From the NCBI GenBank assembly GCA_040954595.2, contig CM082594.2, forward strand, positions 10,664,001 through 10,728,000: a DNA stretch of 64,000 nt. The letters are read 5' to 3'. The notes beneath the pieces are model-generated. The model was not told the origin of the DNA. It saw only the letters and a list, made by a program, of their open reading frames with translations, and ran no database searches. Position 1 is the first letter of the stretch. Each line of letters opens with the position of its first letter. This document shows, piece by piece, positions 53,801 through 64,000 of the stretch. Made by a program: the position numbers and the translations under genes. This stretch comes from Balanoglossus misakiensis. Lineage: Eukaryota > Hemichordata.

Positions 53801-56800
53801 TTGTTCCACAAAAACCACAAAACACCGCCAGAGGTATAGATGCAAGCTGAGTCACCAGGTAGCAAGGAGCATTGCAGGTAGCCAAATAAACAGCCAGCAG
53901 CTAGCTGAGGGTTGCAGAAGCACAAGCATGGGTGAGTGTGGCAGCCAGCAGGACTGAGATGCAACCGCAGGGAGTGGATGGACAGAGCAGCTCTCTGCAG
54001 CGATGTTCACCCCTTCCAGTCCCGAGTGTGGAGTGAGGTCAACAGGCGCTGGTCAGTCGCCTTTAAGTAGCGAGGGATGGCGCGGACATTGTGAAAGACA
54101 GAAGGAGCACAGCTCAGCCAATACAATTCAATTTAGCAGCCAATAATAGAGTGGGAAAATAGGGGATTATGCTGAGCCGTAGATCCCTCACATATGCAAA
54201 TGAGGATGCTACCGGGAAGAATTGATCTGCTGTGGCCTTCATAATTCCCATCTATGCCTTCAAGCAGTTGAACAAGTTCTGTTGTGTATGGAAACAACAG
54301 TGTTGACAAATTATACTTTTGTTCCCCATTGCTTTGGGTAAAAAAAGAAGATGGAGCTGTAAAACATACAACACTTTTCCCACGTGCATGAAGAATACTA
54401 TTAGGCCAGAGACACCCATGTCTGAGTTACTATTTTGAGCGCATTCCTATGCATCGTGCGTTTGGATGGAATTGTGAATATTTACTGAAGCTAGAGTTTA
54501 TCCTGATAGCTTATGCAGTTTTAAGCCCCTATTACCCTTGCAGAATTTGTGGTGAACTTTCCGTTTGAAATAAAGAAGGACCCACATCCGCATGTCACAA
54601 CTGACAGACACACACACCCATAGTCCGTGACGCAACCAGAAGTCACCCATCACCTTCATAAACACATTTTAGTGTCATCTTATCAGGCATTTGCTACCCT
54701 AAAAAAACAATACTCTGAATTTTCTGCAACTAGCGTCAGCGTTTTTGTGAAATTGTTTTTCTTTGGTGTCAACAGAGCCATCACAATGGCTGAATAGGGC
54801 AGTAGTTACATGTCTTGTTTGTGTGAATGGGGTGCAACAATCGCAATGTGGTTTTTACCTTGGTGTGAAATGACAGCTTAGCTTTTGTGGGCAGGTCAAA
54901 GATTTCAAACAGTATTGTACATGTGTTGACAACTGTGTGGCCAAACTCCAGTGAGGTGAACCAACGAACCACATTGTTGCGCGATTTTTTAGCTCTAGTG
55001 TTTTCACAACACGTATAAACATATTTGTGTATTAGTTGCACATTTTGGTACAGTTACATGAATGTTCTCACAGGTTATGACAACTACATGTATGTCAGCT
55101 GCATTGTCTAGGTGACTGCATCACAATTATGTCACAATTTCAAAATATGCTAAAATTATCACTTGTATCGTTAGTTTTCTACATGCAAAATAATATCAGT
55201 AACAACATTTGTTTGTATCAACACTTGGTTTGAATTAAACACCAAATGTTTTGTGTCGATTCAAGCCAGTTTCTTTCACACAGTTCTAAACTTTAACTTT
55301 AGTCTTGTGAGTTTTTCAAGTTGCCAACACCTGCCAGACTCTGCACTTTACAAAAGGAATAAATAATATTGATTCCTTTCACAGCTTTTGTCCTGCGGCT
55401 GATCTCAAGTTTTCAACCCATTAAATAACTTTGCAGCCAGTTCCCAGGGTCCACCTTTTGTCCCGTACAATTTCCATGGCAACAGTGTGAATTCCCAAAA
55501 TACTGCTGATGAAACAGGAATTTGCAGAGATGAACAGGTGTAGATGTTTGCATGTATTTCTAGATTTTCTTTCCCAACCATTTCCAAACTTAATTGGTGA
55601 TTAATTGCTTACCTCCTAAATTAGCACTTAGTTTCTTGTTAGCCGAATGGAAACCACTTTTTGGTGCGTTCTGTCTCTTGCTCATCTTGCTGCTAACAAT
55701 CGACCACTTGCTGACTTTTGCTGCTGCTGTACTTCCAGTAGTCTGTGGAAGTAACAAAAATATGTGAGCAGAAATTTAGTTTTGAAGTGTTGTGCAGAAA
55801 TAGATGCAGATATAGATGGTTTTAGGGATGTTCATGTCAGTTGGTAATATTAGTTCATGAATTAATGCAAGACCTATCACCCCCATTCATAGTGGAATGG
55901 TCTATGTGATCATTCAAAATATCTGAAGTTGGAACATTCTTCTTTCAGTACATTTTTTCAAACATGGCGCATATGCAAACCACAGTCCATGTACTTTATT
56001 TTTTTCTCAAACTTTCAAAGTGTTTGATTTCTAACTCTGTGTGCAGACTATCTCTCTCAGTAAATTCTGCATGTGTGTGTGTGCAGTCTCTCTCTGGTCT
56101 ACATTTTGCTCCCTGAAACATTCTCTCACAGTCCCTCTGAGTAACTCTTTTGGCCGAGTGATCACAACAGGTGTAACGGCCATTGTAAAATGCTGATCAA
56201 TAATTCACACTCATCTGATCAATTTCTGCTCATTATCTCCAGTGCCAATCAATCGTGCGGTCACCTTTCATAACCATTCCAAATAATTTAAATCTCCTCG
56301 GCAAGAATGGAACTATTGTCACATTGGTAATTGTATAATCTTTTGTGGTGTTGGAAGTCAACTGACTGGTCCATGGGGAAAGTCTGATCCGTACCAACCA
56401 AAATAGAACTATTTCAAAAAAGCTTTGTTATTATCAAATTATGAGACTACAATCACAATATTTTTCTACTGAGATTCAGTGTCAAAAAAGTTCATTCAAT
56501 GAATGTTCATAAGAAAACCTTAGTCACACATGTCGATCTGTTTATGGTGAATATTTCACGCCCGACTAAATGTCAAATATTGACCTATGATGTACTGAAC
56601 CAAATTTATTTTGTGAGTTGTATGAAGCGACCGATGTACAGGAGTTGACATATTAAACAGAGGAGGGTCCTAACTAGCATAACATAGTGTCACATTGTGT
56701 TTTCACTTCACAAAAGGGATTGTGTATTAAACTATTTACTTTGCCGGTAATCCACCTACCTTAACTTTATAACGCACTCATCCCCTACAGATGGACTCCC

Positions 56801-58396
56801 TGACAAAATCTTCACACTGGGATTCAAACGTCCCCGTGAAACAACAGTGGGCAAATTTTGTGTCGTTGTCGAGATTTGTGCGTTGGCCTCAGAACAGGTT
56901 GGACTTAATCACACGGATATAATGCTTTGGATATGCGAGGGGGGGCCTAGACGATGCTTTGTTTACCTGACAACGTGTATGAGAGTGGAACGGTGTATAG
57001 CCAGCAGGTACCAAACATGTGTTGGGCTTTTGTTTTGTCTTGTGTCCTTTCTCATTGATCGGCAGACGGCCCTCTTTTAGACAATGCTAATTTCAGGGGG
57101 CTTTTTAGTAACGCTGTGGGCTAAACAAAAAGCCCACTTTCTTTTAATACTATGGCCAGCAGAGCTGGAAACTCAATGGTCTTGTTTAATTGTGAAGATT
57201 TTTGAAGTCTCACATTATTTTGACTTGAGACTTGGGGCCAAAAAATCGAAATAGAGGAATTAAAACTTGTATGTACCGGTCAGGTATTTTTCAGTTCAGT
57301 GTAGATCTGTGTATTTCATCATCATTTTCTGTGTATTATCATCACAGGCATGCAGACTGGAATATCACACACGCACTTTCAGTAAAGCAGTTGGCAGCAA
57401 CTACAAGGCATGCGTTCTGTTTGGAATATCAATTCTCATCTTTGGTGTATTCAGAGATTCCAGGTCAGTCTGTACAAGGGTGTAGTTTGATGACTAAGTA
57501 CTCAAGCTGCACACATAATGTATCATTTCGTTCCAAATATGGGCTACAATACGTTCGCCTTTTGATGTATACATCACCGTCAGTACATTTTGTGTACATC
57601 TTCTCCAAAACGAATCCAACATAACATTTTCTCATTTACAGTTTTAAGGTAGCAATTGATGGTCAGCCCAAACTGGATCTGCTTGACAATCCCATGGTGG
57701 ATTTATTAGGTACAGCTTCTATCATTATCGGGTCAATTCTTGTGCTAACCAGTTTCTGGCATCTTGGTTTTGTAGGCACTTTTCAAGGTGAGTGAATTCC
57801 CATTTCTGTTTTGTTCTGCGTCTTAAGAATGTACGCCAAGAATGTACACTTACTCACTTCTACTATTGTCATTTTCACGAAATCTTACACCTAGCTCAGT
57901 CAAGTACAAATAAATTCATTGGTCAAATATTTTTTTCTGCAGGTGATTATTTTGGAATCTATCATGATGGGAGAATAACAACTTTTCCATACAACCTGTT
58001 TGACAATCCAATGTACGTTGGCACTGTATTGAACTTCTTAGCATTTGCATTATGGTAAGTGGATAAACTTACTAAATATATATTCCAGGGTAGAACAAGA
58101 AACCAGAGTTGATATATAGCAGACATAGGGGGAAAAGTGTGTTACTGGGTGTGTCTGTCTGTCTCTCTCTCTCTCTCTATCTCCTCAGACATATATGCCT
58201 AATTTCAGATCAATAAAGGGAACACAGTATCATTGATTCTGTCTTTTTCGGATTTAATTTCAGGTCTGCCACTCCAGCAGGTCTGTGCCTGAGTGCTCTT
58301 GTTGGAATTGTCTACAGGATCGTTGTGTACATTGAAGAACCTTTCACTGCAGAGATTTACAGAAGGAAAGCTGAGGAGGATGCCAAAAGGAAATAG
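50835..58396 (+). CDS. PEMT: Phosphatidylethanolamine N-methyltransferase
   Basis: Six exons (50835-50891, 51396-51503, 57348-57463, 57642-57787, 57943-58054, 58264-58396) give 223 residues (human 199 and 236 for short and long forms). PEMT adds three methyl groups from S-adenosylmethionine to phosphatidylethanolamine to make phosphatidylcholine, in the ER and its mitochondrial contacts. The first exon MPDWTEGCCEAFDRLDFSK matches the extra N-terminal part of the long vertebrate isoform. Four hydrophobic segments follow, with LEYHTRTFSKAVGSNYKAC, GTFQGDYFGIYHDGRITTFP, YNLFDNPMYVGTVLNF and the end YIEEPFTAEIYRRKAEEDAK; the EE pair belongs to the cofactor site. Intron 2 is 5.8 kb and contains minus-strand candidate exons at 53647-53731 and 55613-55685. 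Confidence 0.94.
53647..53731 (-). CDS. MYCBPAP: Candidate alternative first exon of MYCBPAP inside PEMT intron 2 (MRPKAPKDTN...)
   Basis: ATG 53731 opens 28 codons (MRPKAPKDTNGNSTANQQPV, then PDCTASIY) to a GTAAGA donor in phase 1. The frame is open upstream too. The segment is GC-richer than the flanks and next to a strong hairpin (53765-53809). It is antisense to PEMT. Confidence 0.35.
53765..53809. repeat. Long inverted repeat in PEMT intron 2
   Basis: Arms 53765-53783 and 53793-53809 pair over about 17 bp with one mismatch and a 2-nt bulge around a 9-nt loop. It lies just upstream (on the minus strand) of the candidate exon at 53647-53731. Confidence 0.6.
55613..55685 (-). CDS. MYCBPAP: Candidate alternative first exon of MYCBPAP inside PEMT intron 2 (MSKRQNAPKS...)
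   Basis: ATG 55685 opens 24 codons, MSKRQNAPKSGFHSANKKLS plus ANLG, to a GTAAGC donor in phase 1. The frame continues open upstream to an acceptor-like CCACAG at 55746, so it could instead be an internal exon entered in phase 0. Basic composition fits the other candidates. It is the outermost one, about 19 kb from exon 2. Confidence 0.45.
58155..58182. repeat. (TCTG)n/(CT)n simple repeat in PEMT intron 5
   Basis: Tandem TCTG units run into a CT tract within the intron between PEMT exons 5 and 6. No coding content. Confidence 0.8.
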
Positions 58397-61300
58397 TTCA
58401 ACAGTATCCGAACAAAATTGCGATGATTGGATCAAATATAGGGCATTATATTTTACAATCAATTTTTTTAAATTCATCTGTAGAAGCAAAACATTATGAG
58501 AGATAAAATCTTAAGAAATATACATATCAGTTCTGAGAGTGTACTATTTTACCCAAACATAGCATAATGCGATTGGGAAATATCTATGCCACTATGGAAT
58601 ATGTGAAAATGTTACTATCACAACCTTTCCACTCTCCAGTGGCAACAATGGGGGAGACCTTTCAATCATCGGTGGGTACTGCAGGTCAATTTTACGAGAC
58701 ACAATTAAATTTATTTAAATACACGCAAGTTTAAGTGGAAAATGCTGAAAGATAGATAATTTTGATCACTACACTTTCTGGAGTTACAACTTTGTTTTGA
58801 CGACGTTTTGTTGACATTCAGGCGATCATCACACATTGTCCCTGACAGTGGAATTGAACAATGGTTGCTCAACTAAACCTTGAACTAAATAACAAGATTA
58901 TACTTTTCTCAATTAAACTACCAGTGCTCCCCACGTGCAAACCAAAAAATATTCACTCACCTCCGCCATGATGGAATTGGTAATTGTCACAAAAATTGGA
59001 AAGTTTGTTGGTGAAGCATTGGAGGTTGAAACTCAAAAAGTCATGTCTGTACAGAATGCTGTTGTATAAATGATACCAAAGGTTTGGCTGTGTGTCATCA
59101 CTTTTCGCTCCGACGATTGTCTCCATGCGAGAGCTATTTGATCTTTGTCCCCTCATAAAAACCCCTGTCATTATTGTCCAGCGGCCCTTTGCCAGTGGCG
59201 GTGATTGTCACAGCAGAAAGGCAGTTTGTTCCACGCCTATCGTTTTACAGAAGGTCTTTTATTGGTGTTTTTATGGACAACACAAGGCACCTTTCCTTTA
59301 CTCGTCGATTGTTCGGCTACTTCAAGATTATCTCTTGTGTTGATGCTGACAGTTGAAGAGATCATTGGTGTTTTGCCCCTCAAAGAAAGTGACAACTTTC
59401 TGCCATGTGCTAGAAACCAAATTCCCATGCACCAGTGAATTTAGGCATAAATCAACACCATGTGACTGTCGCAGTGTGCATACACTTTCTATGTGTCTCT
59501 CTGTTAATAATTCTCATCCACATTGTGATGAGTAGGAAGCATATTACCAATACACACAGACATAATTATATCATCACCCCCCCCCCCCACACACACACAC
59601 ACACACAAAGATAATAACACAGTCAATGTTGTATTCTTGTTATTAAGAATGGCACATGTATTTGTTCTAAATAAACGCTATGTACAAGAACTGATAGGCA
59701 ACTGAAAACAGAAATAGAGATGTGACAATAAAAATGGGTACATGTTTAGACCAATAACTTTTTCTCTCTCACTGATACATAATAAAGATGACAGAGATGG
59801 ATATATTTATCTTCAAGGTATTGGGCATGAATACGGCATCAGTCCAGAATTGAAATCTATTTATCTGTGCTTATTAGACACTGATATGAATACTTCCAAA
59901 TACTTTTAATTCAGTATTAATGATATGACAACGAAATGCCAGAAGCTCCTGATTCTCAGCATATGTAACCCCAAACCACTGTGGTAGCCTTATTCAAATA
60001 TTGGATTTTGTATTTATTTATAAAATTTCACTTTTATTTCTCTCTCACATACCCTCTCACATTCTCTCTTTCTCACTGAAGAAGCATGCAGCATGTGCCT
60101 AGACCTCCCAAAACTCTAACATCTAAATTTCCTACTGCAATAAACATAAGATGAACGCAAGATTTTGATGCAAACAGAAGCATTTTTTTTTTCAAACAAG
60201 ATGTGATTATGTTGCTTTTTTCGTTGTCAATATATGTATAAAAATCCCTACAATACTAGTGAAAGGTGGGTTTTGGTTCAACTACCTAAAGCAATGCTAA
60301 TTTTTTAATTAACATGCTATTTCTTATTTTTTTAATAATCGTGCAAAGAATTTTAACCTTGTTACAATAACCAACAAAACATGAGAAAAACTATCACTGG
60401 CTAAAAAAATCAACACCAGACGTGGATAAAATGATTGTTCATTTCAGAAAAGAAAAAGTAATAAAACAAACAAAACAAAAACGTAAGGAAAACATAAAAC
60501 ACTTGTTGGGCTGATTGTGGCCAGTGTAACAGGTGTTGTAATTGGCTCTGATTGTGGCCACTACATAACAGGTGTTGTGATTGGCTCTCTCTGTCAGCCT
60601 CCACATTTCGACATAAATTATATATTTAAACTGTGAATTATTTCTTCAGTATGAAGTTGACCAAAAAATTGATAGAGCAATCTCTTTTCGAAGCAATAAT
60701 GAGATGAGAAAATATATATATTAAGTTTTAATCATTGCTATTGCGCAACTGTCTGTGCCAAATTTTAAATTGTTGCCCTGTATCCTACTGGATCCAATGA
60801 ACTACGCTTCAAGACACAAACTAAAAGCTTGAAGCTCAAAAACCTACATTTCTTCTGAAAATACTCCATAAATATGCAATAAATTCCTTTCTTTTTAAGT
60901 TATTTGCTTTTTTTCCATGTCTTCTCTTTTTAAAGTTCAACAGCATCCTCTTGGACACAATCGCAAGAAAACCTTGTGGACCGGTAAACATTAACAACGC
61001 TTTTGAAATAATGGCCAAATGTATGCTCTTTCAAAAGTCTTTGTCCTGTTTTGTTTTGTTACTTGTTTATATTTTCGCTTTCTGTTGACGGAAGACGCTT
61101 TGTATCAAGGTAACAGATGTAATGTTTGAGTTATTCAAAGCACAGTTCTCTGAGCACACGTTTCAAGGGATAAAAACCAAAAAAGTTGTTTCTGAAAAAA
61201 ATAAAAAGCTTGTCAGTCTCCAACCCAGGCGAGGTTGCATCCTGACTCCAGTTGTCTGTTTCAAGATGTCGCACGTTCCGCCATGTTGGAACCCAAAAAT

Positions 61301-62150
61301 CTGCCCCTCAATACGAGGTAATAATCAAACATCCAAAAACTTTAAGTGAGTTTGAAAAAGAGCACAAAGGCACAATTAAAGTACATTTAAAACATCAAAA
61401 GAAAACATAAGGAATACCAGCCCAACTTTGAAAACTTTTTTTTGTTTTTGATTCCAAAATATTAAAATTTTGTGATGAAATGTTCACCGACAACCGATAC
61501 AGATTATTTCTTTTTTAAGTATACATCAAATGTTAGGTTTGACTTTGTATTTTTTTCGCCTAAGGGAAACATCTGTTTCAGTAACAAAATGAGGTAAAAG
61601 ACTGAGACCAAAAATGCTCGTTTCTTTCCAGTTTTCCTCGTCTAATGTTTTCCCAACAAACTCTACTCCCATTCTAGCAATCATGATAAAGAGCTAGTCG
61701 GTATCTACTTCCAAAATCTGGATCCATTAATTGTCATCTTGATTCTTTCAATTTCTTTCTCTAAAGTGGATAAAATAAGTATAAAACTTCTCTGTTGATT
61801 TGTCTTGCTTGATTTCCTTTCATCAGTTTTGAGTTGATTCGTTTTATTTTTTCGATTCTCTATATCAGAGTTTTCAGTCTCTGTGAGCTATTTGTTCTCA
61901 GTACAATCCCAAGTGGGCGGGGTTCTCTGAATTTCCCCACGGCACTTGACTGTTAAAAAACTGTTGTGATGAGCCCAGAATATAGAAGACAGTCCACACT
62001 GTGTGTCTCTCAGGTGAGTTCTTGCAGACTGCCTGGATTTCACAAAACATCATCCTTCGTTTATCGCTTGTGAAACACTGAAATCCTTTTCCACACAACT
62101 CGTTGGGCATTCAACCGAAGAGCCCTCAGTGACGATGACGACAGCAGCGG
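58397..62150. other. Gene-free stretch: PEMT 3' UTR and probable E-protein 3' UTR
   Basis: This 3.75-kb stretch between the PEMT stop codon and the E-protein stop codon is AT-rich with many poly-A and poly-T runs and holds a C10 plus (AC)n repeat at about 59577-59607. No exon with convincing similarity was found. It most likely contains the PEMT 3' UTR at the left and a long 3' UTR of the minus-strand E-protein gene at the right. Confidence 0.5.
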
Positions 62151-64000
62151 TCAGTGCGCGTGGTCGTGAGGTGGCGACGTCTGGAATGGGTCCGACGGCA
62201 ATATGTGAGTCAATGGCACGGTCGAAGGGGGAGGTGGGGGTGACGTTTGTTGAGTCGATGTTGAAGACACTGTTGGTGAAAGTCTGGCGGTATCTAGCTG
62301 GATATTACGTGGTGGCTGTAATTGCTTGTTATCTACAGGATCCATGTCATGCGATCCGAAAATGTCAATTCCTGGGAATCGCTCGTGCTCTACTGGCAGT
62401 CGGGACTCAGACTGTGTTCGTCTAGAGCATTTTCCATTTCTTGCGTCACTGCCTGCAGGAGAGGAGCCACCACTGAAAGTTAGAAATATATCGCACGCAG
62501 GCGTTTTAATAACATTTTTATATTCCACAACACAATTTTTTTGGCAGCTGTGTGGTCAGTCCACCCAATACAAGTGTCAACACAGGCGGGTTTTATGCGC
62601 CGATCGTGAAACAGTAAAAATCTCAAGCAATCTGTCGGAGAGCTCGCTATGACCCAAAGGTTGTCTCTACATCGCTGACGAAACACCAAGGCAAGGGTCG
62701 TTTCCTGCATTCAAAGGCAAAAAGTCAAAGTATAAGAATGTCTGGCAGTTTGAGACACAAAAGTTGTTGACTATCTCAAAGTCACACTGTCTGTCCTCAA
62801 ATTATCACTTCCAACAATCTCAGTTACAGCCAGTGCCCTTTTAAACATCCTGCCATTTTTCGTGTTTGTTTTATTGCAAGCAAGTCTCACTTCAAGACAA
62901 GATGGACTGAAGAAATTGTTCGTTTTGTGGGTGTCCAGTTTATAGAGGTTCCATGTCAAAGGGATGGGGAAAGGTGTTCGGTATAGACAGGTTGCCAGAT
63001 TAGACATAGTTTGGTTTAGGCAGGTTTTACTGTAGTTACATTAGATGCAACTAAATGCAAAATCTGCTCAAATAAAATAAAACAAATATGTATGGAGTAG
63101 CGTGTGTATCAAAAGAGTATTAAATTTTGAAAGCCCTCAAGCAGGGTTCTTTTTATTTCACACACTTTCTTTCAAGTCAAACTTTGTGCACAGACAAGCT
63201 TTCAGTTCAACAGATATAGCGCCCTCATGAGGTGAATTGTTGACTGAAAGCGCCCTCATATCATGAATGAAAACTTTCCATGGAGATGTACATACTTCCT
63301 AGAGCTTGCTCGGCAATTGAAGGTCCCGAGGACCTGTTAGGGAGTTCATCCACTTTCTCTTCTTCTCTTCGCTTAAGACATGCTGCTTTTGGATTAAGAT
63401 TGCGTTCTGGTGAGAGAGAGAGAAAAAAACATGGTCATTTTCATTCTTTTTCCAGTAGCTTTTCTAATAAACGTCATAAAAAAACACAACTTATCGTCAC
63501 TACTACGTTGTGAGCAAGTTCGCACTTTAACCTTTACCCTCTGACATACTCACCTCTGACCTGCTGTTCAAGACTTGTGATGACATTAACCGCTTGATGT
63601 AATATACAGAGTTTTGTTTGTGCTTTGTCACTTTTGAGATGAATGGAACACATCCTTCCGAGTTCTTTAAAAGCTTCGTTGATGTCGCGTACTCGTATCC
63701 TCTCACGTGCGTTGTTCGCGTGTCGTCGTTCTTTTTCGCGAACTATTTTAATTTCTGGCGGTTCATCTTCGGTTGGTCTAGAGAAAGAGAAAAGGACCGT
63801 CATTTCCACTAGTTACACTACTATATGAAAAGTCAACACACAAACTGAACAAATAATTGTCTTGCTTTCCTTCACAAGACATGAAAGAAACAACAGAACT
63901 GCATTTTGGCATTGACGTTTTTTTTTCTCTCTTACCGTGATTTTTTCGACCTGGCTCCACCACGCTCACTGTCCGAACCATCATCATCAGAAAGATTCCT
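62151..64000 (-). CDS. E-protein bHLH transcription factor (TCF3/4/12, daughterless type), 3' exons only
   Basis: Three exons are visible on the minus strand: 64000-63936 (running off the window, acidic [12 protein letters not shown] then RSKK), 63777-63554 (bHLH) and a terminal exon starting at 62452 or 62472. The bHLH exon reads [19 protein letters not shown], then [31 protein letters not shown] and SLEQQVR, the class I E-protein signature. These factors bind E-boxes (CANNTG) as homodimers or with tissue-specific bHLH partners. The usual [18 protein letters not shown] tail does not follow QQVR in the exons I can find. With the 62452 acceptor the protein gains a 100-residue Ser/Pro-rich end finishing PPHDHAH; with 62472 it ends after about 27 residues. 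The symbol is left blank because vertebrate paralogues are not separable here. Confidence 0.82.
62934..63034 (+). repeat. Dispersed repeat, copy C
   Basis: This stretch, in the intron before the E-protein terminal exon, contains TATAGAGGTTCC, GGTATAGACAGGTTGCC and CAGGTTTTACTGTA words. It is related to but more diverged than the copies at 18901 and 20203. Probably an old short non-autonomous element. Confidence 0.4.

Noticed and set aside
53483-53964. Long overlapping minus-strand ORFs as a complete gene
   Set aside because: Cys- and Leu-rich translation without family features. Only the 53647-53731 sub-segment with a phase-1 donor was kept, with low confidence.
56967-57018. Minus-strand ATG segment (MFGTCWLYTVPLSYTLS) ending at a phase-1 donor
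   Set aside because: Phase fits the MYCBPAP series, but the peptide is not basic and lacks coding character; likely chance.
58961-58969. Tiny minus-strand exon ATGGCGGAG followed by GTGAGT
   Set aside because: It looks like a first exon, but it ends in phase 0 and would hit a stop if joined to MYCBPAP exon 2. No other partner is visible.
59577-59607. C10 followed by (AC)n as a functional element
   Set aside because: Simple-sequence DNA with no further structure.

Overview
The window is eukaryotic nuclear DNA from an invertebrate animal. Genes are split into many short exons with GT-AG introns, the non-coding DNA is AT-rich with simple repeats and AATAAA signals, and the proteins are bilaterian orthologues. 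The gene set (AGPS, PEMT, XRCC1, GTF2F1, SETD9, MYCBPAP, a Mieap-domain protein, mitoregulin) fits a marine deuterostome or lophotrochozoan; the species cannot be fixed from the sequence. Exon models were built by eye from protein similarity to remembered families plus splice sites. For XRCC1, GTF2F1, AGPS, SETD9, PEMT, CYB5RL, the Mieap-like gene and MYCBPAP the summed exon lengths are exact multiples of three.

Layout, left to right. 1-606 (+) is the 3' end of an unrecognised gene. 1308-1484 (+) encodes the mitochondrial microprotein mitoregulin, followed only 86 bp later by an intronless isoaspartyl peptidase/L-asparaginase (1571-2542, +). AGPS (3981-10674, -), the peroxisomal ether-lipid enzyme with a clear PTS2, has 21 exons. 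A Mieap-domain gene (11574-13911, +) converges on CYB5RL (15237-16710, -). CYB5RL is head-to-head with SETD9 (17229-18838, +). SETD9 converges on GTF2F1 (19693-23145, -), which is head-to-head with XRCC1 (23524-27474, +). XRCC1 converges on MYCBPAP (body 28150-36723, -).

From about 37 to 56 kb there is no conventional gene on the minus strand. Instead there is a series of short ATG-beginning, basic, donor-terminated open exons, all ending in phase 1, which is the phase the second MYCBPAP exon needs. I read these as candidate alternative first exons of MYCBPAP. The outer ones lie antisense inside intron 2 of PEMT (50835-58396, +). The right edge holds the bHLH-encoding 3' exons of an E-protein gene (TCF3/4/12, daughterless type; minus strand, running off the window).

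Several genes have roles in lipid or mitochondrial biology (AGPS, PEMT, mitoregulin, Mieap-like, CYB5RL), but they are independent transcription units and I see no operon-like logic apart from the tight mitoregulin/asparaginase pair. No rRNA, tRNA, CRISPR array, viral element or intact autonomous transposon was recognised.
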